A DNA stretch of 64,000 nucleotides from Shewanella piezotolerans WP3 (GTDB lineage: Bacteria > Pseudomonadota > Gammaproteobacteria > Enterobacterales > Shewanellaceae): assembly GCF_000014885.1 (NCBI RefSeq), contig NC_011566.1:4083501-4147500 (forward strand), in the 5' to 3' direction. Shown here piece after piece: positions 34,299 through 42,967 of the stretch. The translations under genes were made by a program, and so were the position numbers. The notes below the pieces were generated by a model. The model was not told the origin of the DNA, ran no database searches, and was given only the letters and a program-made list of their open reading frames with translations. Position 1 is the stretch's first letter. Each line of letters starts with the position of its first letter.

Positions 34299-34883
34299 TT
34301 ATGCTTTAAAAGAATGCAACCTGTGCATCGCCTTTGCCATATCTTCGTTAAATAATATCTCTGTGGAGCGCACTGCTTCATCTATCGCGGCATCCATTAA
34401 TTCTTGATCCGTTGGCGATGCTTTGCTGAGCACGTAATTGCTCACCTGATTTTTATCGCCTGGATGACCAATACCAATTCGTAAACGGTAGAAGCCTTTA
34501 TCATTAGCTAACTTGGCAATAATATCCTTCAGACCATTATGACCGCCATGCCCACCACCAAGCTTAAATTTCGCCACCCCTGGCGACATATCTAGCTCAT
34601 CGTGGGCAACCAAGATCTCTTCTGGTGCAATCCGAAAAAAGTTTGCTAATGCGCCAACCGACTTGCCGCTTAAGTTCATAAAAGTCGTCGGGATCAATAA
34701 ACGCACATCTTTACCATGAAGTGTGGCTCTTGCCGTCATACCAAAGTACTTACTGTCTAATGTTAAGGACGCACCACACACTCTGGCGAGCTCTTCAACA
34801 TACCAAGCCCCTGCGTTATGGCGCGTTCGTTCATACTGTGCGCCGGGATTTGCTAACCCAACAATAAGTTTAATATTGCTCAT
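34299..34883 (-). CDS. pth: Peptidyl-tRNA hydrolase
   Basis: A 194-residue enzyme that frees stalled peptidyl-tRNAs. 'IVGLANPGAQYERTRHNAGA' contains the catalytic His and Asn, 'LIPTTFMNLSGKSV' the substrate-binding Asn, and 'VAHDELDMSPGVAKFKLGGG' the catalytic Asp; 'GHGGHNGLKDI' follows. The frame extends to 34958, but ATG 34883 gives the family length and start (MSNIKLIVGLANPG). It precedes ychF by 51 bases, probably one operon. Confidence 0.97.
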   Translation of the reverse strand: MSNIKLIVGLANPGAQYERTRHNAGAWYVEELARVCGASLTLDSKYFGMTARATLHGKDVRLLIPTTFMNLSGKSVGALANFFRIAPEEILVAHDELDMSPGVAKFKLGGGHGGHNGLKDIIAKLANDKGFYRLRIGIGHPGDKNQVSNYVLSKASPTDQELMDAAIDEAVRSTEILFNEDMAKAMHRLHSFKA

Positions 34884-35058
34884 AATACTCAGTCTGTGTT
34901 TACTTATTGATGTTTTGCCGCCATTAGCCACAAAATTAAAAACGCGGCATTTTAGCACTCAAAATGCCTGCCAACAAATTATACGCAAAATTGGCCATTT
35001 CGTTATTGGTATATGAAGGCCAATTTAAGCATTTATTCATGCTTAACAAAGCATAAAA

Positions 35059-35087
35059 AAACGGAAAGCATCACTCGCTTTCCGTTT
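35059..35087 (-). terminator. Rho-independent terminator of the FAD hydroxylase gene
   Basis: On the minus strand AAACGGAAAGCG...GCTTTCCG is followed by TTTTTTT, 25 bases after the hydroxylase stop codon at 35110. Confidence 0.85.
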
Positions 35088-35109
35088 GCCAAGTTCGCTT
35101 ACTAACGAA

Positions 35110-36324
35110 TCAAAAACCCATGGCGTACTTCAGTACATACTTCTTAATTGGGCTATCTATATTCGCCAGTTTGAGTGCGCTATTTCTTAACAGTTTCAAC
35201 GGTAAAATATCATTACTAAAGCTGGCATAAAACATATCCATGGCGGACATCATTAACTGATTATCGCGGTAACGACACCCTTGATATTGTTTAAGAACCT
35301 CAGAGTTCCACCAGCCTGATTCATTGTGCAGTTGAGACTCAATAGTTGTAATAAGTGCATCTACATCTTTAAAACCTAGGTTAACTCCCTGCCCCGCTAG
35401 CGGGTTTATGGTATGTGCAGCATCGCCTAGGATCACTATATTATCACTGTAGTAACGCTGTGCATGGCGACGGGTAAGTTTAAAGCTAGCTTTATTTACG
35501 ACTGTAAAATCACGCTCTAGTCGCTCAGGAAAGTGTTGATCAATCTGTTTCTTCAGTGCCGTATTATTTAACTGTGACAACTGTGCAATCCGATTGGCAT
35601 CATCATACCAAACTAAAGAAGCATTCTTACCTGGTAATGGTAATAAGGAGCGTGGGCCTTGAGGTGTAAATTGCTGCCAAGTAACATCTTGCTCATCGCT
35701 ACCAGTTTCAATATTGATAAGCATCGCCGACTGAGCATAATCCCAACCTGTAATACCTATATTCGCCCATTGCCTAACATAGGAGTTAGCACCATCGGCG
35801 CCGATCAACAGTTTAGTCGAGAATACATGTCCGTCTTCTAAAGAAACGTCAATGGCATCATCACCATGACTACGTTGCAGTTGATTAATTTTAACAGGGC
35901 AATAGAGGCTAATATTGTCTAACTGCGTTATGCGCTCCCACAACGAGAGCTGAATTAAGCGGTTCTCTACAATATGACCAAGGTGTGAAGCGCCTATTTG
36001 GTCGCTGTGAAATTGGGTAATGCAGCCATCTAGCTCCCATGTTTCAAGACCTTTGTAAGCCACTTGACGCATAGTTTTCAAAAACTTCAATGCCCCCAAA
36101 CGTGACAATAGTTCTTCAGATGCAGCACTTATAGCAGAGACTCTTAAGTCGAGTGGTTGAGAGCTTTCATAAGCTTTAGGGGCAAACGCTTCTACTACCG
36201 CAACAGTTAGCCCTAGCTGCGCTAAGCCAATTGCCGTCGCCGCTCCAACCATGCCGCCGCCAACGACAACGGCATCGTAACTATGGTTCTTATTTTTCAG
36301 CTGTTCCACAGAACTTAACTCCAA
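35110..36324 (-). CDS. UbiH/UbiF/VisC-family FAD monooxygenase
   Basis: A 404-residue flavoprotein. The FAD Rossmann motif is 'DAVVVGGGMVGAATAIGLAQ' (about residue 18), and the second FAD motif 'VILGDAAHTINPLAGQGVNL' (about residue 303) has the DAAH...P..GQG.N signature of the ubiquinone hydroxylases. 'RVSAISAASEELL' is also typical. It probably hydroxylates the aromatic ring in ubiquinone synthesis; whether it corresponds to UbiF (C6), UbiH (C1) or UbiI (C5) cannot be decided from the sequence alone. Monocistronic by its terminator. Confidence 0.9.
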   Translation of the reverse strand: MELSSVEQLKNKNHSYDAVVVGGGMVGAATAIGLAQLGLTVAVVEAFAPKAYESSQPLDLRVSAISAASEELLSRLGALKFLKTMRQVAYKGLETWELDGCITQFHSDQIGASHLGHIVENRLIQLSLWERITQLDNISLYCPVKINQLQRSHGDDAIDVSLEDGHVFSTKLLIGADGANSYVRQWANIGITGWDYAQSAMLINIETGSDEQDVTWQQFTPQGPRSLLPLPGKNASLVWYDDANRIAQLSQLNNTALKKQIDQHFPERLERDFTVVNKASFKLTRRHAQRYYSDNIVILGDAAHTINPLAGQGVNLGFKDVDALITTIESQLHNESGWWNSEVLKQYQGCRYRDNQLMMSAMDMFYASFSNDILPLKLLRNSALKLANIDSPIKKYVLKYAMGF

Positions 36325-36426
36325 AAAGTAACGCCAGTAATTTTTATTGGTGCCAGTTTACACTCAAAACTCACCTATTTAATTTTTTTGAACCACAAAA
36401 TTTGATCTAAAAGTTGTGTTTGTTTA

Positions 36427-36692
36427 GGGGCTGTAGATCTTTCGAGCTTAGTTTTTGTTCGAATTCAATTGTTTTAGTACAAGGCTTGAGCTTAGCAGGC
36501 TAAGCAAAACCTCGTCACGCATGCTAGTCATTAAAGAATAAAACCTTTCAAACGAGCCCGAAGGGCCGCGCTTGTTGGCTATTTTGACTTTGTTTTAGGT
36601 TATTTATGGCAAATGACTAAACGACTTAGCCTCCGCCTTATCAAAATAGCCAATAAGCTAAGGCAAAAACAACCGTGAAAGATCAACAGCCC
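36427..36692. mobile_element. MITE-like element with GGGGCTGTAGATCTTTC ends
   Basis: A 266-base non-coding element with terminal inverted repeats GGGGCTGTAGATCTTTC (36427) and GAAAGATCAACAGCCC (36677-36692), 15 of 16 complementary. Inner imperfect repeats 'TTGGCTATTTTGA' / 'TCAAAATAGCCAA' are near its middle. It fills most of the 570-base gap between the hydroxylase and the small secreted protein. A remnant lies at 7774-7828. Confidence 0.75.
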
Positions 36693-36894
36693 TTTGCAAT
36701 CCGCAAAATGTCTCTAGCAAATATGTCGTTTAATGTCTCCGCGCACTCTAACGTATTCAAATGTGTCTGAGAGCCAAATTACTAACAACTGGTTACATCC
36801 TGCTCATTCGCAGATTCAAACCATATCATAAACTCAAGTTGTCAAACCTATTACCTACAAGCCAATTACCCACAACGGAATGAGTGAGAATGAT

Positions 36895-37209
36895 ATGAAA
36901 AAGTCAATTTACGCGGCACTGATGATCATCATAATTAGCCCTTTTACGGCCCTAGCTGCAAATGACCAACAAGATATGGATCGTATGTCGGTCGTATATA
37001 GAGCGCCACTTGAGTACGCAGCTTATCAATATACAACTGAGGTACTGAGTAATTTTAACCTTCAATTACTTGCTGACATCTATATTCAAGCCCGCATGAG
37101 TAGCCTACAAATGGCCAAAGAACATAGCCTTATAAGCAATAAGCTCTCAATGGAACAACAGCATGATGAATCCTTAGCAAGTACAGGGGTAATGAGCTCA
37201 GCAGAATAA
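36895..37209 (+). CDS. Small secreted protein of unknown function
   Basis: A 104-residue protein with an N-terminal signal peptide (MKKSIYAALMIIIISPF-TALA, cleavage near LAA). The mature part is helical and polar, with Met- and Gln-rich stretches (MDRMSVVYRAPLEYAAYQYT, ARMSSLQMAKEH). The ATG at 36880 is also possible; 36895 is preferred because it gives the cleaner signal peptide and has GTGAGAA upstream. Family not recognised. Confidence 0.6.
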   Translation: MKKSIYAALMIIIISPFTALAANDQQDMDRMSVVYRAPLEYAAYQYTTEVLSNFNLQLLADIYIQARMSSLQMAKEHSLISNKLSMEQQHDESLASTGVMSSAE

Positions 37210-37304
37210 ATTCACTCAAACATAGGCTAAATGCTAGCCAGCGGCTTGTATTAGCGTTAAAATATTGCGCTATTTTTTCGGTGCCTCTAGAGTGATACAA
37301 ACTG

Positions 37305-38732
37305 ATGAGTAAAAAACTCCATATTAAAACTTGGGGCTGTCAAATGAATGAGTATGACTCATCAAAGATGGCAGACCTTCTCGACGAATACGAAGGCTAT
37401 GAGCTGACAGATGAAGCAGAAGAAGCGGATGTGCTGCTATTAAACACCTGCTCTATTCGCGAGAAAGCACAAGAAAAGGTTTTTCATCAGCTAGGGCGTT
37501 GGAAAACATTAAAAGACAAAAAGCCTGGGCTTATTATTGGCGTGGGTGGCTGTGTTGCTTCACAAGAAGGTAAAGCAATTAAAGAGCGTGCTCAATGTGT
37601 GGATCTTATTTTTGGCCCACAAACGCTACACCGATTACCAGAAATGCTTGATCAGATTAAAGATGGCAAGAAAGCGGTTATTGACGTTAGCTTCCCAGAA
37701 ATCGAAAAATTCGATCGCCTACCAGAGCCACGAGCCGATGGCCCTAGCGCTTACGTATCAATTATGGAAGGTTGCAGCAAATACTGCTCTTTCTGCGTTG
37801 TACCTTATACGCGCGGTGAAGAAGTAAGCCGTCCATTAGACGACATCATTCTAGAGATTGCACAATTAGCCGACCAAGGCGTGCGTGAAGTTAACCTTCT
37901 AGGGCAGAACGTAAATGCCTACCGCGGTGCGACTCATGATGATGAAATCTGTACTTTCGCAGAGCTTCTTCGTTATGTTGCGGCAATCGATGGTATTGAC
38001 CGTTTACGTTTCACCACCAGCCACCCAATTGAGTTCACTCAAGACATTATTGACGTCTACGAAGACACTCCTGAGCTCGTGAGTTTCTTGCATCTGCCAG
38101 TTCAGTCCGGTTCTGACCTGATTTTAACGCAGATGAAACGTGGCCATATGGCAATTGAATACAAGTCAATTATTCGTCGTCTACGTAAAGCTCGCCCAGA
38201 CATTCAGATTAGCTCTGATTTCATCATTGGTTTCCCTGGTGAGTCAAAGCAAGATTTTGCTGATACTATGAAGTTAATCGAAGATGTTCAATTTGATCAC
38301 AGCTTTAGCTTTATCTATAGCGCACGCCCAGGTACGCCTGCAGCAGATCTTCCTGATGATGTGACATTAGAAGAGAAAAAAGAGCGCTTAGCTATCTTGC
38401 AAGATCGTATTACCCAGCAAGCGATGCGTTATAGCCGCCATATGGTAGGCACAGTTCAACGTATTTTAGTCGAAGGCCCGTCAGTTAAGAATCCAATGGA
38501 GCTACGTGGTCGTACTGAGAACAGCCGCGTTGTTAACTTCGAAGGTAAGCCTGAACATATTGGTGGCTTTGTTGATGTAGAGATTGTCGATGTTTACACC
38601 AACTCACTTCGCGGTGTATTTGTTCGCGCTGAAGATGAGATGGATCTACGTCGCGATCTACGCCCATCAGATATTGTAGCGAAATATAAGCTAGATGATG
38701 CTTTGGGTGTCACTCAGTTTACCCCGTCTTAA
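37305..38732 (+). CDS. miaB: tRNA-2-methylthio-N6-dimethylallyladenosine synthase MiaB
   Basis: A 475-residue radical-SAM methylthiotransferase that adds the 2-methylthio group to i6A37 of tRNAs. N-terminal cluster cysteines: 'TWGCQMNEYDS', 'LLNTCSIREKA' and 'GCVASQEG'. Radical-SAM CxxxCxxC: 'EGCSKYCSFCVVPYTRG' (about residues 156-172). A C-terminal TRAM domain is present (about 378-441). Full length, followed by a terminator before ybeZ. Confidence 0.97.
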   Translation: MSKKLHIKTWGCQMNEYDSSKMADLLDEYEGYELTDEAEEADVLLLNTCSIREKAQEKVFHQLGRWKTLKDKKPGLIIGVGGCVASQEGKAIKERAQCVDLIFGPQTLHRLPEMLDQIKDGKKAVIDVSFPEIEKFDRLPEPRADGPSAYVSIMEGCSKYCSFCVVPYTRGEEVSRPLDDIILEIAQLADQGVREVNLLGQNVNAYRGATHDDEICTFAELLRYVAAIDGIDRLRFTTSHPIEFTQDIIDVYEDTPELVSFLHLPVQSGSDLILTQMKRGHMAIEYKSIIRRLRKARPDIQISSDFIIGFPGESKQDFADTMKLIEDVQFDHSFSFIYSARPGTPAADLPDDVTLEEKKERLAILQDRITQQAMRYSRHMVGTVQRILVEGPSVKNPMELRGRTENSRVVNFEGKPEHIGGFVDVEIVDVYTNSLRGVFVRAEDEMDLRRDLRPSDIVAKYKLDDALGVTQFTPS

Positions 38733-38764
38733 TCGACTGAATAAAAGCGGGTAAATAAGCTGAT

Positions 38765-38792
38765 AAGGCGGCATCTTAGATGCCGCTTTTTT
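38765..38792 (+). terminator. Rho-independent terminator of miaB
   Basis: AAGGCGGCATC-TTA-GATGCCGCTTTTTT about 33 bases after the miaB stop. Confidence 0.9.
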
Positions 38793-38894
38793 CGTCTCTA
38801 TAACCATTAAAAAATACCATTCGCATTTATTGATTTTCGCTCGTAAACTAGAGTGCTAGCGTACAATTTTATTCTTAATATTTGGAGTTATTTC

Positions 38895-39935
38895 TTGTCA
38901 AATAAGTTAACGACGCTCAACCTGTATTTAGAGCCCGCTGAAACACGTAGATTAGTCTCTCTTTGTGGTCCATTTGATGACAACATTAAGCAACTAGAGC
39001 GCCGTATTGGTGTCGAGATCAGCTACCGTAACAATCACTTTCAGATTGTGGGTGCGCCGCAGAACTGTTTAACAGCCAATAACTTATTAAAAGAATTATA
39101 TATAGAGACTCAAGCGGTAAGAGGCAGTACACCTGATCTTGAACCAGATACCGTGCACTTAGCCATTCAAGAAGCCGTCGCGCTTGACTTAGAAGCCCCT
39201 CGTGATGAGAAAGAGCTCTATATTAAAACCAAGCGTGGAGTGATTAAGCCACGTAACCCGAATCAGAGCGATTATGTACGTAATATTGTCTCCCACGATA
39301 TTACCTTTGGTATTGGTCCTGCAGGTACAGGTAAAACCTATTTGGCAGTCGCTGCTGCGGTTGATGCACTCGAGCGCCAAGAGGTTCGCCGAATTCTTTT
39401 AACGCGGCCAGCTGTTGAAGCCGGTGAAAAACTCGGTTTTTTACCAGGAGATTTAAGCCAAAAAGTCGACCCATATCTGCGTCCTCTCTACGACGCACTC
39501 TTTGAGATGATGGGGTTTGAGAAAGTCGAACGGCTGATAGAACGTAACGTGATTGAAGTGGCACCGTTAGCTTATATGCGCGGCCGTACTCTAAACGACG
39601 CCTTTATTATTCTCGACGAGAGCCAGAACACAACGGTTGAGCAGATGAAGATGTTTCTCACGCGGATAGGTTTTAACTCTCGTGCCGTCATTACTGGAGA
39701 CATCACTCAAATAGATCTACCTAAGCATCAAAAATCAGGACTTCGTCATTCAATCGAAGTATTAGGAGAGGTGAGTGAAATTAGCTTTAACTTCTTCCAA
39801 GCAAAGGATGTAGTTCGCCACCCTGTTGTTGCGAGAATTGTGGAAGCCTATGAAGCTTTCGACCTAAAAGCTCAGACAAGCAAAGGTAATAAAGACAGCC
39901 AATATCAACTACAGGAAGTGCCAAACCATGACTAA
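38895..39935 (+). CDS. ybeZ: PhoH-like ATPase YbeZ
   Basis: A 346-residue PhoH-family ATPase, thought to act with YbeY in RNA and ribosome metabolism. Walker A 'FGIGPAGTGKTYLAVAAA' (about residue 136) and Walker B-like 'NDAFIILDESQNTT' (about residue 236) are visible. The start is TTG 38895, because GGAG lies seven bases upstream and it gives the E. coli length; the ATG-initiated frame from 38853 would add hydrophobic residues unlike the family. It overlaps ybeY by eight bases. Confidence 0.94.
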   Translation: MSNKLTTLNLYLEPAETRRLVSLCGPFDDNIKQLERRIGVEISYRNNHFQIVGAPQNCLTANNLLKELYIETQAVRGSTPDLEPDTVHLAIQEAVALDLEAPRDEKELYIKTKRGVIKPRNPNQSDYVRNIVSHDITFGIGPAGTGKTYLAVAAAVDALERQEVRRILLTRPAVEAGEKLGFLPGDLSQKVDPYLRPLYDALFEMMGFEKVERLIERNVIEVAPLAYMRGRTLNDAFIILDESQNTTVEQMKMFLTRIGFNSRAVITGDITQIDLPKHQKSGLRHSIEVLGEVSEISFNFFQAKDVVRHPVVARIVEAYEAFDLKAQTSKGNKDSQYQLQEVPNHD

Positions 39936-40398
39936 TACCGCTACGAGTGTTGAGCTCGATCTGCAAGTCGCAGTTGAGGGCGTTGAACTTCCATCAGTAC
40001 AAGAGATGGAACTTTGGGTAAAAACAGCGCTCAGAGATAGCATGGACCAAGCCGAGTTGACGATACGCATAGTTGATGTGGCGGAGAGCCAGATGCTCAA
40101 TAGTACCTATCGTGGGAAAGACAAACCGACCAATGTCTTGTCATTTCCGTTTGAAGCACCACCAGGCATAGAGCTACCACTGCTGGGCGACTTAGTCGTT
40201 TGTGCAGCGGTAGTAAAGCAAGAAGCAATTGATCAGAATAAACCCCTTAACGCACATTGGGCACACATGGTTGTACATGGTTGTCTCCATCTGCTAGGGT
40301 ATGATCACATTGAAGATATTGAGGCTGAAGAGATGGAGTCATTAGAGACCCAACTGATTGAAAGTCTTGGTTATAACAATCCTTATCAGGAGCAATAA
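39928..40398 (+). CDS. ybeY: Endoribonuclease / rRNA maturation factor YbeY
   Basis: A 156-residue metalloprotein involved in 16S rRNA 3'-end maturation and ribosome quality control. The zinc-binding HxxxHxxxxxH motif is visible as 'HMVVHGCLHLLGYDHIED' (about residues 112-129), and 'YRGKDKPTNVLSFPFE' is a strong family marker. The start overlaps ybeZ, and corC follows 27 bases later. Confidence 0.95.
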   Translation: MTNTATSVELDLQVAVEGVELPSVQEMELWVKTALRDSMDQAELTIRIVDVAESQMLNSTYRGKDKPTNVLSFPFEAPPGIELPLLGDLVVCAAVVKQEAIDQNKPLNAHWAHMVVHGCLHLLGYDHIEDIEAEEMESLETQLIESLGYNNPYQEQ

Positions 40399-40425
40399 TT
40401 GACTCAAATGAGTCGATAAAAAACT

Positions 40426-41301
40426 ATGAGTGACGATATCCCCCCGAGTACCAGCGCCCAAAAGAAGGGCTGGTTGGACAAAGTAAGTCAGTTATTCCAG
40501 GGCGAACCCCAAAATCGCGAAGACTTGGTTGATGTAATTCACGATGCAGAGCAACGTGAAGTGATCAGTGAAGATACCCGCGAAATGATTAAAGGTGTTT
40601 TAGAAGTTTCCGATCTTCGAGTGCGGGATATTATGATCCCACGCGCGCAAATCGTTGCACTTCAAATAGACAATACGGTAGAAGAGCTACTCTCTACTGT
40701 TATCGGCTCAGCACACTCCCGCTTTCCAGTAGTCAATGAAGATAAAGATCATATTGAGGGTATATTACTCGCCAAAGATCTACTTCAGTATGGCTTTAAA
40801 AATAGTGAAAAACCTTTTGAGCTTGGCCAAGTTATCCGCCCTGCTGTGGTTGTCCCAGAAAGTAAACGAGTCGATGTATTACTAAAAGAGTTCCGTTCTC
40901 AGCGTTATCATATGGCTATTGTTGTCGATGAATACGGTGGTGTATCAGGTTTGGTTACCATTGAAGATATCCTCGAAGAAATTGTCGGTGATATTGAAGA
41001 CGAGTTTGATCATGACTCTGCAGAAGAAACGGAAATCAAGCAAGTTGCAAAGCAAGTATTTATGGTCAAGGCACTCACGCCTATTGATGACTTTAACGAA
41101 GCTTTTGCAACACAATTTAGTGATGAAGAGTTTGATACCGTTGGTGGTTTAGTTTCTCATGCTTTTGGCCATTTGCCAGAGCGTGATGAAAAGGTCACGA
41201 TCGAAGGTATAGAGTTCAAAGTTGTTAATGCAGATACCCGTAGACTGATTCAACTACGTGTAAAATTTCCCGATAAAACTGTAAGCGAGAGTATTGCCTA
41301 G
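40426..41301 (+). CDS. corC: CorC/YbeX CBS-domain transporter-associated protein
   Basis: A 291-residue soluble protein. Two CBS domains (about 65-190; 'VRDIMIPRAQIVALQIDN', 'YHMAIVVDEYGGVSGLVTIE') are followed by a CorC_HlyC domain (about 205-285; 'FDTVGGLVSHAFGHLPERDE'). Members influence Mg2+/Co2+ efflux or ribosome function; the order ybeZ-ybeY-ybeX-lnt is conserved. No membrane region is present, as is usual for YbeX. Confidence 0.93.
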   Translation: MSDDIPPSTSAQKKGWLDKVSQLFQGEPQNREDLVDVIHDAEQREVISEDTREMIKGVLEVSDLRVRDIMIPRAQIVALQIDNTVEELLSTVIGSAHSRFPVVNEDKDHIEGILLAKDLLQYGFKNSEKPFELGQVIRPAVVVPESKRVDVLLKEFRSQRYHMAIVVDEYGGVSGLVTIEDILEEIVGDIEDEFDHDSAEETEIKQVAKQVFMVKALTPIDDFNEAFATQFSDEEFDTVGGLVSHAFGHLPERDEKVTIEGIEFKVVNADTRRLIQLRVKFPDKTVSESIA

Positions 41302-41336
41302 CAATAATCCGTCTACAGCCCCCATGATGAGGCAGT

Positions 41337-42893
41337 ATGCTGAATAACATTCGGGCAGCCGCCCATCATACCTATCTTAGATTGGTGCTAGCCTTTGCGG
41401 CTGGTGCCATGACAGCCCTTGCTTTTGCCCCCTACTCATACTGGCCGTTATATTTAATTGCCATGGCATTTGCGCTGTATCAAAGTGCAGGCTTGTCAGC
41501 CAAACAAGGGATGCAATACTGGTTGAGCTTCGGCTTCGGCTGTTTTGCCATAGGCATTAGCTGGGTGCATGTCAGTATGGATACCTTTGGCGGCATGCCA
41601 CTTATAGCATCAATCGCTTTAATGGCTCTATTGGCGCTTTATCTGGCGATATATCCAGCCATTACTGGCTATCTGCTACAAAAATTAGCCCCAACAACGA
41701 GTCTCAGCCGAAACTTAATGCTGTTCCCCGCGCTGTGGACACTCACTGAGTGGGCTAGAGGCTGGGTACTCACAGGCTTTCCTTGGTTATGGGCAGGTTA
41801 CAGCCAAACACAAGGTCCGTTAAAGCCTATCGCCTCAATGACAGGAACATTGAGCCTAAGTTTTGTCGTGGCTCTGTTAGCGGGAGCAATGGCGCTTGCA
41901 GCGGCTAAACGCTGGCGAAGTATATTAGTCATTGTGCCTGTTCTTGCCATACTGACGCTTATCGCGCCACTAACCTCTACTGTCGAGTCTAAAGATGAAA
42001 GTCTTAGCGTAGCACTAGTGCAAGGCAATATTCCCCAAAGCATGAAATGGGAGCCTGATGCACTATGGCCAACCATGCTTAAATACATGGATCTCTCTAG
42101 AGCGGAATTTTCTGCTGATCTTATTGTGTGGCCAGAAGCTGCGATCCCAGCACCTGAGCATATGGTTAAGGATTTTCTTTATAATGCTAACCAAGCCGCC
42201 AATTTAAATAATAGTGCCATTATTACTGGCATCATTAGTCAACGTGGCAACCATTATTATAACTCTCTTATTGTTCTCGGTAATTACGGAGCGAAGCAGC
42301 AAGAGCAAGCCGATTATTATGGCGAAGAGCATAACGAGTTTAAAAAACACCACCTACTACCTATTGGCGAATTTGTGCCATTTGAGTCTCTACTTAGGCC
42401 CATTGCCCCCTTCTTTAACTTGCCGATGTCTTCTTTTAATCGCGGCGATTTCAAACAAGAGAACTTAAATGCTGTTGGTCATCAGATATCACCGGCCATT
42501 TGCTATGAAATAGCCTTTCCTGAGCAGCTCAGAGCCAACATGAATGACACTACCGATTTGCTGCTAACTGTTTCAAATGATGCATGGTTTGGTACTTCTA
42601 ATGGCCCTCTGCAACACATGGAAATTGCACAGATGCGTTCAGTAGAACTCGGTAGACCGCTTGTTCGTGCAACCAATAATGGCGTTACAGCGGTAGTCGA
42701 TGAGCACGGTAATATTACCCACCAGCTGCCGCAATTTGAAGCGGGAGTACTGACGGCGGATATTGCCTTGGTGAAGGGGCATACATTGTTTACCTATATT
42801 GGGCAGTGGCCGATACTTTTACTTTCAACTCTTCTGTTTGGCTTTGCTATGTTTAGTTCAATGAAGCGTTCTCGTTTCAATAAAAAGGGATAA
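41337..42893 (+). CDS. lnt: Apolipoprotein N-acyltransferase
   Basis: A 518-residue inner-membrane enzyme that adds the third acyl chain to lipoproteins. An N-terminal set of membrane helices (about residues 10-215) is followed by a periplasmic nitrilase domain with Glu in 'VWPEAAIPAP', Lys in 'FKKHHLLPIGEFVPF' and the catalytic Cys in 'SPAICYEIAFP'. A final membrane helix follows (about 490-508). It finishes the lipoproteins that LolB, LptE and RlpA in this window represent. Confidence 0.95.
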   Translation: MLNNIRAAAHHTYLRLVLAFAAGAMTALAFAPYSYWPLYLIAMAFALYQSAGLSAKQGMQYWLSFGFGCFAIGISWVHVSMDTFGGMPLIASIALMALLALYLAIYPAITGYLLQKLAPTTSLSRNLMLFPALWTLTEWARGWVLTGFPWLWAGYSQTQGPLKPIASMTGTLSLSFVVALLAGAMALAAAKRWRSILVIVPVLAILTLIAPLTSTVESKDESLSVALVQGNIPQSMKWEPDALWPTMLKYMDLSRAEFSADLIVWPEAAIPAPEHMVKDFLYNANQAANLNNSAIITGIISQRGNHYYNSLIVLGNYGAKQQEQADYYGEEHNEFKKHHLLPIGEFVPFESLLRPIAPFFNLPMSSFNRGDFKQENLNAVGHQISPAICYEIAFPEQLRANMNDTTDLLLTVSNDAWFGTSNGPLQHMEIAQMRSVELGRPLVRATNNGVTAVVDEHGNITHQLPQFEAGVLTADIALVKGHTLFTYIGQWPILLLSTLLFGFAMFSSMKRSRFNKKG

Positions 42894-42901
42894 ACAGTCA
42901 C

Positions 42902-42933
42902 AAAAAAACACCCGCATTAAACGGGTGTTTTTT
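42902..42933 (+). terminator. Terminator between lnt and the chemoreceptor gene
   Basis: AAAAACACCCG-CATTAAA-CGGGTGTTTTT, a stem flanked by A and T tracts, able to serve both convergent genes. Confidence 0.9.
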
Positions 42934-42967
42934 GATATCAGCGAATATCCGCTACAGTGGGAAACAA

